Assembly: GCA_947625995.1 (NCBI GenBank)
Contig: CANQQN010000054.1
Coordinates: 1 to 10,594 of the forward strand
Direction: 5' to 3'
DNA: 10,594 bases
DNA from: an uncultured Lachnospiraceae bacterium
GTDB taxonomy: Bacteria > Bacillota > Clostridia > Lachnospirales > Lachnospiraceae
A program made the position numbers and the translations under genes. The notes below the pieces were generated by a model, which was given only the letters and a program-made list of their open reading frames with translations, had not been told where the DNA came from and did no database searches. Below are positions 1 through 5,701 of this stretch, piece by piece (within the stretch, counting starts at the first letter, position 1; the number at the start of each line of letters is the position of its first letter).

Positions 1-171
1 TTGTATCATGAACTGCGTTCATGATCTTTTCACATTCGCCAAATGCCTCTCTTCGTTCGGCGCTTGGCTCATTGTGTATTTGTATCATGAACTGCGTTCA
101 TGATCTTTTCACACTCGCCAAATGTCTCTCTTCGTTCGGCGCTTGGCTCATTGTGTGTATTGTATCATGAA
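1..171. repeat. Tandem 79/80-bp repeat with internal palindromes, two units plus a truncated third
   Basis: Unit 1 spans 1-79 and unit 2 spans 80-159; they differ by two substitutions and a one-base length change near the end. A third copy begins at 160 but keeps only about its first 12 bases. Each full unit opens with a perfect inverted repeat, ATCATGAAC / GTTCATGAT with a 3-nt loop (5-25 and 84-104), and has a second weaker stem (GCCAA / TTGGC, 38-42 with 64-68 in unit 1). Unit 1 starts at the window edge, so the array may continue leftwards. No reading frame of useful length runs through it. It may be a dispersed intergenic element or a remnant of a small palindromic mobile sequence; I do not recognise a named family. 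Confidence 0.85.
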
Positions 172-205
172 ATGAAAGAAATTCATATCATGATATGAAT
201 TTTTT
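160..205. repeat. Hairpin and palindrome at the right end of the repeat array
   Basis: TATCATGA plus ATGAA (163-170, 172-176) pair with TTCAT plus TCATGATA (182-186, 188-195): 13 base pairs with one A.A mismatch and a 5-nt loop. Overlapping it, 181-200 is a perfect 20-bp palindrome followed directly by five T residues (201-205). It could act as a weak AT-rich terminator for transcription entering from the left, or as an operator upstream of the operon that starts at 389. The sequence does not decide between these. Confidence 0.6.
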
Positions 206-224
206 CTATTAGCGAATTTCAGGG

Positions 225-244
225 ATTTGTATTAATATACAAAT
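225..244. promoter_or_regulatory. Inverted repeat upstream of the first operon (possible operator)
   Basis: ATTTGTAT (225-232) and ATACAAAT (237-244) are perfect 8-bp arms around TAAT. The dyad lies about 145 bp before the small-protein start, in the region where a promoter is expected, but no convincing -35/-10 pair could be set around it. It has the size and AT-rich character of a repressor or LysR-type site; which protein would bind is unknown. Confidence 0.4.
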
Positions 245-275
245 TGAACAGAAGTCTGCTTCGTATCAATCTGAC

Positions 276-351
276 AGAAAGGAAGATCCGTCATGTAACC
301 GGCTGCCGACCGAAACATTTCCCGCGGTCTGCACGGAAGTTTTGCAGACCG
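276..351 (+). promoter_or_regulatory. Structured leader with a start-stop codon pair ahead of the small-protein operon
   Basis: A good ribosome-binding sequence, AGAAAGGAAG (276-285), is followed 7 nt later by ATG TAA (293-298), a start codon directly followed by a stop. Downstream, CGGTCTGCA (325-333) and TGCAGACCG (343-351) form a perfect 9-bp stem with a 9-nt loop. The 5' arm could instead pair with GACCG at 308-312, so two exclusive folds are possible. No T-run follows, so this is not a standard terminator. The arrangement resembles a translational leader or attenuator, but that role is inferred only from position and structure. Confidence 0.4.
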
Positions 352-388
352 ACTTCAGACGGCCTGCCATCGGATCGGATAAGCAAAA

Positions 389-607
389 ATGAAAGACACC
401 CTGACAAATGACTGGATGCACAACCTGAAAGAACTGGACTGTGACGACCAGATGGCCGCTCAGGTGATAGAAGCGGTAACGACCGGCAATACAGATCTGG
501 CGTCCACATTGCTCCGGCGGCAGAAACGGACGCTTCTGGATGCGCTTCACCTTTCTGAAAAAAAGGTGGATCTTGCGGATTTTTTACTCTACCAACTCAA
601 AAAATAA
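389..607 (+). CDS. Small helical protein, unnamed family (paralogue of 6683-6904)
   Basis: A 72-residue cytosolic-looking protein with no signal peptide or membrane segment, rich in Leu, Lys and Asp and likely all helical. The ATG is the first possible start, since an in-frame TAA lies at 380-382; the ribosome site is weak (GGAT at 377-380). The function is not recognised. The gene is judged real because the last 32 residues match those of the 73-residue product at 6683-6904 at 14 positions, including the shared ending YQLKK and a conserved L-L-x-x-x-H core. It lies 38 nt before the hydrolase start and is almost certainly co-transcribed with it. The basic and leucine-rich C-terminal half suggests a short helical hairpin that may dimerise or bind a partner. 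Confidence 0.75.
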   Translation: MKDTLTNDWMHNLKELDCDDQMAAQVIEAVTTGNTDLASTLLRRQKRTLLDALHLSEKKVDLADFLLYQLKK

Positions 608-645
608 TACCACGATAATAAAAACATGAAAGGATGGATGATGAA

Positions 646-1635
646 ATGAAACCTCTGAACCTGACGAATGAATGGGACAAAACATTCCCGAAAAGTGACA
701 AAGTAAATCACAGCAAAGTAACCTTTCACAATCGCTACGGCATCACACTGGCTGCGGATTTGTATGTGCCGAAGACGGCCGGCAAGCTGGCTGCCATTGC
801 TGTGTGCGGGCCCTTTGGCGCCGTAAAGGAGCAGGCGGCAGGACTGTATGCCCAGACCATGGCAGAGTACGGTTTTCTCACCATGGCCTTTGACCCCTCC
901 TTTACCGGAGAAAGCGGCGGCGAGCCCCGCTACATGGCTTCTCCGGATATCAACACAGAAGACTTTCAAGCTGCCGTAGATTATCTCTCCCTACGGGAGG
1001 ATGTGGATCCGGAAAAGATCGGTATCATCGGCATCTGCGGCTGGGGCGGCATGGCACTGAACACTGCGGCTCTGGATACCCGCGTCAAGGCGACGGTGGC
1101 CTCCACCATGTACGATATGACAAGAGTCAATGCAAAAGGATATTTTGATTCCGAGGATTCCGCAGACGTCCGATACGAAAAGCGCAAAGCGCTGAACGCC
1201 CAGCGGCTGACCGACTACAAAAACGGAAGCTATGCGCTTGGCGGCGGCGTGGTGGATCCCCTGCCGGAGGACGCCCCCTTCTTTGTGAAGGATTATTATG
1301 ATTATTACAAAACCGCCCGCGGCTACCATGCCCGCTCCTTAAATTCCAACGGCGGCTGGAATGTGACCGGCTGCATGTCCTTTATGAACCAACCCATTTT
1401 GCAGTACAGCAATGAGATCCGAAGCGCTGTTTTGGTAATGCACGGAGAAAAAGCCCACTCCTGCTATTTTAGTAAAGACGCCTTTGCAGACATGATAAAG
1501 GACAATCCCTATGGAGACAACAAGGAACTGCTGATCATCCCCGGCGCGGTGCATACCGACCTGTATGACGGCGGCGGAAAGAACGCTATTCCCTTTGATA
1601 AGCTGAAGGATTTCTTCAGAAAATATCTGGCGTAA
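646..1635 (+). CDS. Alpha/beta hydrolase, YcjY/dienelactone-hydrolase-like, cysteine nucleophile
   Basis: A soluble alpha/beta-hydrolase of about 329 residues. The fold begins with a hot-dog of beta strands around the GITLAADLYVP segment. The nucleophile elbow reads G-I-C-G-W-G-G with Cys131 (codon 1036-1038) where esterases usually have Ser, as in dienelactone hydrolase. The late strand carries VLVMHGEKAHS, the usual place for the acid loop, and His303 in GAVHTDLYDGG is the likely catalytic His. The ATG at 646 is preferred over the one at 634, because AAAGG directly abuts 634 and leaves no spacing, while 646 gives MKPLNLTNEWDK. Cys-type members often act on small esters, lactones or thioesters; the substrate here is unknown. 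It follows the 72-residue protein gene in an operon and has no obvious U-rich terminator. Confidence 0.88.
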   Translation: MKPLNLTNEWDKTFPKSDKVNHSKVTFHNRYGITLAADLYVPKTAGKLAAIAVCGPFGAVKEQAAGLYAQTMAEYGFLTMAFDPSFTGESGGEPRYMASPDINTEDFQAAVDYLSLREDVDPEKIGIIGICGWGGMALNTAALDTRVKATVASTMYDMTRVNAKGYFDSEDSADVRYEKRKALNAQRLTDYKNGSYALGGGVVDPLPEDAPFFVKDYYDYYKTARGYHARSLNSNGGWNVTGCMSFMNQPILQYSNEIRSAVLVMHGEKAHSCYFSKDAFADMIKDNPYGDNKELLIIPGAVHTDLYDGGGKNAIPFDKLKDFFRKYLA

Positions 1636-1669
1636 CAGTTTTTTAATAAGAGGCTGCGCGCATCTTCGA

Positions 1670-1721
1670 GACAGTTGTCCGTACGGCGGCGGATGGAATC
1701 CGACACGGACGGACTGCTGTC
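1670..1721. other. Hairpin between convergent genes
   Basis: GTCCGT (1677-1682) pairs with ACGGAC (1705-1710), CGGAT (1690-1694) with ATCCG (1698-1702), and outer GACAG (1670-1674) with CTGTC (1717-1721). The fold sits between the hydrolase gene (+) and azlD (-). Neither strand has a T-run directly after it, so it is not a canonical intrinsic terminator, though it may protect 3' ends of both transcripts. Confidence 0.45.
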
Positions 1722-1779
1722 AAAGAAGAAAGCAAACAGCAAATATCAGGGCTCCTTTTCTGTTTTTTTCTGCAGTTTT

Positions 1780-2088
1780 TTAGAATAAACAGGCCGACAG
1801 CCGTTCCACAAGAAACACGGCGACACAGGCCCCCGCGGCCACGGTAACAAGGCTCCGGTTACAGAAAGCCAGAAGCACCGCCACCGCCACGCCCGCGGCG
1901 GCGCTTATCAGGCTGCCGGTTGCGTAAAAGACCGCAGGTATGGTCATGGCCGTCAAACAGGCATAGGGAACATAATATAAGAACGACCGGACAAACCGGT
2001 TTGTGATCTTTTTGCGAAATACAGTGAGGGGAATCATGCGGATCAAATATGTGACCACTGCCATGATCAAAATATATAAATATACCAT
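1780..2088 (-). CDS. azlD: AzlD-family branched-chain amino acid transport subunit
   Basis: A 102-residue integral membrane protein with about four hydrophobic segments and the AzlD pattern: an N-terminal helix leading into TYLIRMIPLTVFRKK, then FLYYVPYACLTAMTIPAVFY, and a small C-terminal helix. AzlD proteins are normally about 100-110 residues, so this is full length. It is the small partner of AzlC in exporters of branched-chain and related amino acids in the cytoplasmic membrane. It is the second gene of the operon, separated from azlC by 161 bp of degenerate repeats rather than the usual few bases. The ribosome site before the ATG is modest (AGAG-type), so its translation may be weaker than that of azlC. 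Confidence 0.9.
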   Translation of the reverse strand: MVYLYILIMAVVTYLIRMIPLTVFRKKITNRFVRSFLYYVPYACLTAMTIPAVFYATGSLISAAAGVAVAVLLAFCNRSLVTVAAGACVAVFLVERLSACLF

Positions 2089-2126
2089 GTAAAAACTCTA
2101 CTTTCTCTTTCCTATCTTTTCTGCTC

Positions 2127-2273
2127 ATTCCACACGGACGCTTCCGCACGCATCTGCGTCCGATTCACTTCCGGCGTGCTGCCTGCGTCTAATTCACTCC
2201 ACATGCAGTCTGCGTCCAACTCACTTTCCGCACGCATCCTGCGTCCGACTCATTTCCGGCATGCATCCTGCTG
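2127..2273. repeat. Degenerate 27/29-bp tandem repeat spanning the azlC stop and the azlC-azlD gap
   Basis: Four consecutive units are recognisable: 2141-2167, 2168-2196, 2197-2223 and 2224-2252, alternating 27, 29, 27 and 29 bp, with partial units on each side (2127-2140 and 2253-2273). The shared core is CTTCCGCACGCATCTGCGTC on the plus strand, followed by a CGA/CAA-type variable step and TTCA or CTCA. The azlC stop codon (2250-2252) is the TCA that ends one unit. On the minus strand each unit repeats a version of the azlC tail (QDACRK then stop). The array is too short and too degenerate for CRISPR. It looks like local duplication of the azlC 3' end. Confidence 0.75.
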
Positions 2274-2996
2274 CTCTTCTTCCTGCTCCACCGGAAACAG
2301 CCACGCGCCGATCAGAGACGCGGCCATCGTGCAGATAATGATAGAGATACCTGTGGAGATACCCGAAAACAGCGGCACAAAATAAATCACGCAGCTTAGC
2401 AGCGCCGCAATGACCACGACCCACAGCACGGGACGTATTTTTTTGGCCGCCGGCACCACCACGGCGATGAACATCCCATAGAGGGCTACGCTCAGCGCGT
2501 TGCTCACCGCCCGGGGAAGCAGCTGCCCTGCCACAGCCCCAAGGACCGTACCTGCTGTCCAGCCCAAAACGGGCAGGCTCTGCAGCCCGATCATATAGGG
2601 AAATGTCAGACTCTTTCCATGGTTCATGGCAACCGCAAAGATCTCATCCGTATTGGCAAAAGCGATCAACAGACGTTGCCAGAGCGTCACCTTTTCGGAA
2701 AGCTTCTGAGAAAGGGACAGGCTCATCAGCGCATAGCGCAGGTTGATGATCAACTGGGTCAGGATCAGTTCCAGAACGGCGCCTCCCGCGGCGATCACCG
2801 ATATGCCCGCAAACTGCCCCGCGCTGGTCACATTGGTCAGACTCATCAGGGCGCTCTGAAATGCGGAAAGCCCGGCGGCCATTGCCAGAATCCCCACGCT
2901 GAAGCTTACCGAAAGATAACCTAACGCAATGGGAACGCCGCCCCTTAGGCCGTGCATATATTCAATTTTTGCCGATCCCGGCGTCAGAGGCTCCAT
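2250..2996 (-). CDS. azlC: AzlC-family branched-chain amino acid exporter subunit
   Basis: An integral membrane protein of about 248 residues, the large subunit of the AzlCD-type exporter. Family marks are GLRGGVPIALGYLSVSFSVG near the N-terminus, the TSAGQFAG segment, and NLRYALMS (about residues 85-92), followed by further transmembrane helices and a short polar tail ending QQDACRK. The ATG at 2996 is chosen because GGAG and AAGGG (3001-3010 on the plus strand) lie at the right distance. A TTG at 3077 would add 27 residues without a ribosome site. The stop codon sits inside a tandem repeat that then separates azlC from azlD. Export of branched-chain amino acids is known for the family; the substrate here is inferred. 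Confidence 0.92.
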   Translation of the reverse strand: MEPLTPGSAKIEYMHGLRGGVPIALGYLSVSFSVGILAMAAGLSAFQSALMSLTNVTSAGQFAGISVIAAGGAVLELILTQLIINLRYALMSLSLSQKLSEKVTLWQRLLIAFANTDEIFAVAMNHGKSLTFPYMIGLQSLPVLGWTAGTVLGAVAGQLLPRAVSNALSVALYGMFIAVVVPAAKKIRPVLWVVVIAALLSCVIYFVPLFSGISTGISIIICTMAASLIGAWLFPVEQEEEQQDACRK

Positions 2997-3097
2997 GTGT
3001 CCCTTCTCCATTCTTTTGACTGTAATAGGATCGCCGCCTGCTTTGGCCCGCAGTATGCAGTCTGTTGAGCCAACCAAGCAGATCCGTCTATCACCGT

Positions 3098-3127
3098 ATC
3101 ATACCCTTTTCTGTTTCTTTTTGTCAA
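3098..3127 (-). promoter_or_regulatory. Promoter of azlC-azlD
   Basis: On the minus strand TTGACA (3127-3122) and TATGAT (3103-3098) are separated by 18 bp, a full-consensus -35 and a 5/6 -10 for the housekeeping sigma factor. Transcription would begin near 3091, giving a leader of about 95 nt. The leader shows a weak stem (GCCAA at 3073-3069 region with TTGGC near 3047-3043) but no T-box sequence, so control is more likely by a protein such as an Lrp-type regulator. Confidence 0.8.
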
Positions 3128-3150
3128 TCCTTATCTCAAACCAAATCGAT

Positions 3151-3200
3151 TTTAAAAAAGGTATTGCAAAATGCCTACTTACACATTTCACAATACCTTT
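3151..3200 (-). terminator. Rho-independent terminator of the MraY-like gene
   Basis: Arms AAAGGTATTG (3157-3166) and CAATACCTTT (3191-3200) pair perfectly, with an inner 5-bp stem (AAATG 3169-3173 with CATTT 3184-3188). Read on the minus strand the hairpin is followed by six T residues (3159-3154). It lies 30 nt beyond the stop codon of the MraY-like gene and upstream of the azlC promoter, so it isolates the two units. Confidence 0.75.
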
Positions 3201-3229
3201 AACCGTTGAGACCTTATCTCCCAAAAAAC

Positions 3230-4228
3230 TTATCTTTTCAATACAAACGCCACCAGAAGCAGCACGATCTGAAAGATAGCGTACCGGATCACCACCTGCG
3301 TATCCGACCAGCCGCGATTCTTTCGCATCTCGTCGTGGATGGGCGTCCTTGTCTTTGAAAGAATATGGATCTTGAAAAACCGCAGCAAAAAGACCTTTAC
3401 CAGCCCAAGCCCGCCGTCTATGATCATCACCAGCGCCAACAGAAGAAAGCTGAAGGGGTGACCCGATTTCATTGCCATGACGGCGATGAAAAAGCCAAAG
3501 GCCCGAGAGCCGGCGTCTCCCATAAGCATACTGCTGGGGAATGTATTGTAATACAGATAGGCCAGAATACATCCCATCAGGAGCAGACCATACAGAGAAT
3601 ATTCCCCAAGTTCTGTAGAAAACAGCAGTACAAAGGAAAAAATAGTGATCATGCTTAAGGTTGCGCACAAACCATCCACGCCGTCGGTACAGTTAGTCAC
3701 ATTGATGCTCACCCAGATGAGCACAATGCCAAGTATCACATACAGCGCCATGGGAATGTGTACCATTTGATTAAAAATATAAACATCCGTCGGATTGTTC
3801 CGTACAAAGGTGATCATATACATAATGGATATGATCAGATCGATCAAACCCTTTTTGTAATCGCTCCAAGGGGTCTTTGCCGCGTCGTCCAAATACCCGC
3901 TGAGCATGATCGCCAAAAATAAAATACAAAAGATCGCATACTCCAGACTGACCTTCACAAACAGGCAGGATACCAGCACATAGCTGACCGTGATGATCAA
4001 GCCCACACCACGCAGCTTCCCCTTGGAAAGCTCTCCGTTGACTGCGAAGGCACGTCCCTGATCACAGGGCAGGAATTTAAATTTTCTGCTCAGCGCAAAT
4101 AAAGTTACCGCCCAGGCGCACAATACCCCGAGCATCGCAATCTGGTAATTTTCCAAAATCTTTTCTAACACTCCCACTAACATGATCCGTCTGTGAAGCT
4201 GCGCCGGAAAAACTTCTTTTCCGATCAA
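3230..4228 (-). CDS. MraY-like polyprenyl-phosphate glycosyl-1-phosphate transferase, HHH motif absent
   Basis: An integral membrane enzyme of about 332 residues in the MraY/WecA superfamily, which moves a sugar-1-phosphate from a UDP-sugar to a polyprenyl phosphate at the cytoplasmic face. Visible active-site motifs are GYLDD (Asp114-Asp115), NCTDGVDGL (Asn179, Asp182) and GDAGSRAFG (Asp238), all as in MraY. The MraY hallmark PIHHHFE is replaced by TPIHDEMRK, keeping only the first His, although the following GWSDTQVVIR matches MraY closely. The start is uncertain: a perfect AGGAGG (4249-4244) lies 15 nt before the TTG at 4228 with a 12-nt palindrome between; ATG at 4183 lacks a ribosome site but would still give a complete first helix. 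It has no cell-wall neighbours and its own promoter and terminator, so it may serve a glycopolymer other than peptidoglycan. Confidence 0.85.
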   Translation of the reverse strand: MIGKEVFPAQLHRRIMLVGVLEKILENYQIAMLGVLCAWAVTLFALSRKFKFLPCDQGRAFAVNGELSKGKLRGVGLIITVSYVLVSCLFVKVSLEYAIFCILFLAIMLSGYLDDAAKTPWSDYKKGLIDLIISIMYMITFVRNNPTDVYIFNQMVHIPMALYVILGIVLIWVSINVTNCTDGVDGLCATLSMITIFSFVLLFSTELGEYSLYGLLLMGCILAYLYYNTFPSSMLMGDAGSRAFGFFIAVMAMKSGHPFSFLLLALVMIIDGGLGLVKVFLLRFFKIHILSKTRTPIHDEMRKNRGWSDTQVVIRYAIFQIVLLLVAFVLKR

Positions 4229-4266
4229 AGCCGCGGCTTCTTTCCTCCTTTGTAAGCTTGTCTATC

Positions 4267-4296
4267 ATTTTACACCATGCAGAGCCTCTTTGTCTA
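4267..4296 (-). promoter_or_regulatory. Promoter of the MraY-like gene
   Basis: TAGACA (4296-4291) and TAAAAT (4272-4267) are each 5/6 matches to consensus, separated by 18 bp. The predicted start near 4260 leaves about 30 nt before the TTG at 4228, with AGGAGG in the middle. The promoter sits just beyond the T-run of the upstream terminator. Confidence 0.55.
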
Positions 4297-4301
4297 CCTT
4301 T

Positions 4302-4329
4302 AAAAAGCGCAAGCTCAGCAGCTTGCGCT
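4302..4329 (-). terminator. Rho-independent terminator after the MalY-type lyase gene
   Basis: AGCGCAAGC (4306-4314) and GCTTGCGCT (4321-4329) form a perfect 9-bp GC-rich stem with a 6-nt loop, followed on the minus strand by TTTTT (4306-4302). It starts 17 nt past the lyase stop codon and is the clearest terminator of the window. Confidence 0.9.
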
Positions 4330-4345
4330 CCAAGAATCGCTCACC

Positions 4346-5542
4346 TTATTCCATGCCGGCCTTCAGCCTCTCAAGGCCCTCCTCCAGAACCTTGCGGGGG
4401 CAGGCGATGTTCATTCGCAGAAAATTCTGGCTGCCGCCGCCATAGACGCCGCCCTCGGAGAGAAACAACCCTGTTCTTTCACGCAAGTCTTTTGCCGGAT
4501 TCAGCGGCAGTTCTCCCACCGCGCCTGCGACCTGCCTTTTTCTCAGATCATCTCTCCTACATTGAAGCCACAGCAGATAAGTGGCCTGAGAAGGCACTAC
4601 CAAAAGCTGCGGGATATGCTTCCGCACATATTCCGTTACCAGCTTCTTATTCTCATAAATGTACGCCCGCAGTTCGTCCAGCCACGGACCACCTTCTGTA
4701 AATGCAGCCACCGCCGCATCTATCGCAAAGGCATTGGGTTCCGCCACCTCGTCGGTGTTTAGACCCCGCCAGACCTTATGGCGAAGGACCGGATCCGGCA
4801 CCGCCACTGCCGCCGTCTGTAATCCTGCGATATTAAACGCCTTCGTGGGCGCCATACAGGTAATGCTGATCTCCCTGCAGGTATCCGAGACCGAAGCGAA
4901 GGGAACATACGCGCAGCCGGGATCTGTCAGATCACAATGGATCTCATCGGAAACCACTGTCACATGATGCTTTTTGCAAAGCTCCCCGATCTTCGCCAGC
5001 GTGTCCCTGTCCCAGATCTTTCCCACAGGATTCTGAGGGTTGCAAAGGAGCATCAGGGTCGTCTGGGGATCCGCCAGCTTTTCTTCCAGATCCGCCAGAT
5101 CCATCCGATATTCTTTTCCATCAAAGGGCAGTCGGTTTTCAATGACCTGTCTTCCGTTGTTTTCCACACAGTTAAAAAAGATATTGTAAACCGGCGTCTG
5201 CAAAAGAACCTTTTCCGCCGGAGTGGTAAGCTTGCGGACAATGCTGGATATGGCGGGCACCACCCCTGTGCAGAAGATCAGCCAGTCCTTCTCCATTCTG
5301 AGCCCGTGGCGGTTCTCCCACCAGCCCGTGTAAGCCGTATACCATGCATCCGGGATCACCGAATAGCCGTAGATACCGTGGGCGGCGCGTCTGGCAACAG
5401 CCTCCCGGATGGCGGGTGCGGTCTGAAAATCCATATCCGCAACCCACATGGGCAGTTCTTTTTCTCCCACATCCCATTTCAGGGAATTGGTATTTCTTCG
5501 GTCGATCACCGTATCAAAATCAAAATTCTTTTTTGTCTCCAT
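4346..5542 (-). CDS. MalY/PatB-type pyridoxal-phosphate C-S lyase / aminotransferase
   Basis: A 398-residue class-I/II fold-type-I PLP enzyme of normal length for the MalY/PatB (cystathionine beta-lyase) group. The N-terminal DFDTVIDRRNTNSLKWD and PMWVADMDF are typical of this group. PLP contacts are LLCNPQNPVGK (Asn168), VSDEIHCDL (Asp199) and the Schiff-base Lys234 in MAPTKAFNIAGLQ; Arg376 in FLRMNIACPR would hold the substrate carboxylate. These enzymes cleave cystathionine or cysteine conjugates to thiol, pyruvate and ammonia; in some hosts they also have a regulatory role. It is the last gene of the operon with DUF3737 and the small protein, 159 bp downstream of the former and ahead of a strong terminator. 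An independent start of transcription in that gap cannot be excluded. Confidence 0.92.
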   Translation of the reverse strand: METKKNFDFDTVIDRRNTNSLKWDVGEKELPMWVADMDFQTAPAIREAVARRAAHGIYGYSVIPDAWYTAYTGWWENRHGLRMEKDWLIFCTGVVPAISSIVRKLTTPAEKVLLQTPVYNIFFNCVENNGRQVIENRLPFDGKEYRMDLADLEEKLADPQTTLMLLCNPQNPVGKIWDRDTLAKIGELCKKHHVTVVSDEIHCDLTDPGCAYVPFASVSDTCREISITCMAPTKAFNIAGLQTAAVAVPDPVLRHKVWRGLNTDEVAEPNAFAIDAAVAAFTEGGPWLDELRAYIYENKKLVTEYVRKHIPQLLVVPSQATYLLWLQCRRDDLRKRQVAGAVGELPLNPAKDLRERTGLFLSEGGVYGGGSQNFLRMNIACPRKVLEEGLERLKAGME

Positions 5543-5638
5543 TTTGCTCTATCCCGCCTTCCCCTCTGTTTTCCGTTGCGCTCCCCGCATGATACCGCAA
5601 CCGCTCTTTCCGGTGCTGTAGGTTGTTGATCTCACAGT

Positions 5639-5671
5639 CTTCCGGCTCCGCGCACGATCCGCAACCGGAAG
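5639..5671. other. Hairpin between the DUF3737 and lyase genes
   Basis: CTTCCGG (5639-5645) and CCGGAAG (5665-5671) are perfect 7-bp arms around a 19-nt loop. There is no T-run on the minus strand, so it should not stop transcription; it may set relative mRNA stability inside the operon. A near-duplicated GATaCCGCAACCG / GATCCGCAACCG pair (5591 and 5656) occurs in the same gap. Confidence 0.4.
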
Positions 5672-5701
5672 CGCTGGTTAATGGCAACGTGGGCGTCTAG
5701 A

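Noticed and set aside
2127..2273. CRISPR array
   Set aside because: The whole unit repeats with drift and there are no distinct spacers; no cas genes are nearby.
2997..3091. T-box or other riboswitch in the azlC leader
   Set aside because: The leader is only about 95 nt, with no T-box consensus and no terminator hairpin.
4077..4268. 63-codon frame starting upstream of the MraY-like gene
   Set aside because: Its ATG lies upstream of the predicted transcript start near 4260, and it overlaps the transferase gene out of frame.
4937..5629. 230-codon open frame on the plus strand
   Set aside because: It lies antisense to most of the MalY-type lyase gene, has no ribosome site or recognisable domain, and its composition (His, Arg, Pro rich) is typical of a shadow frame.
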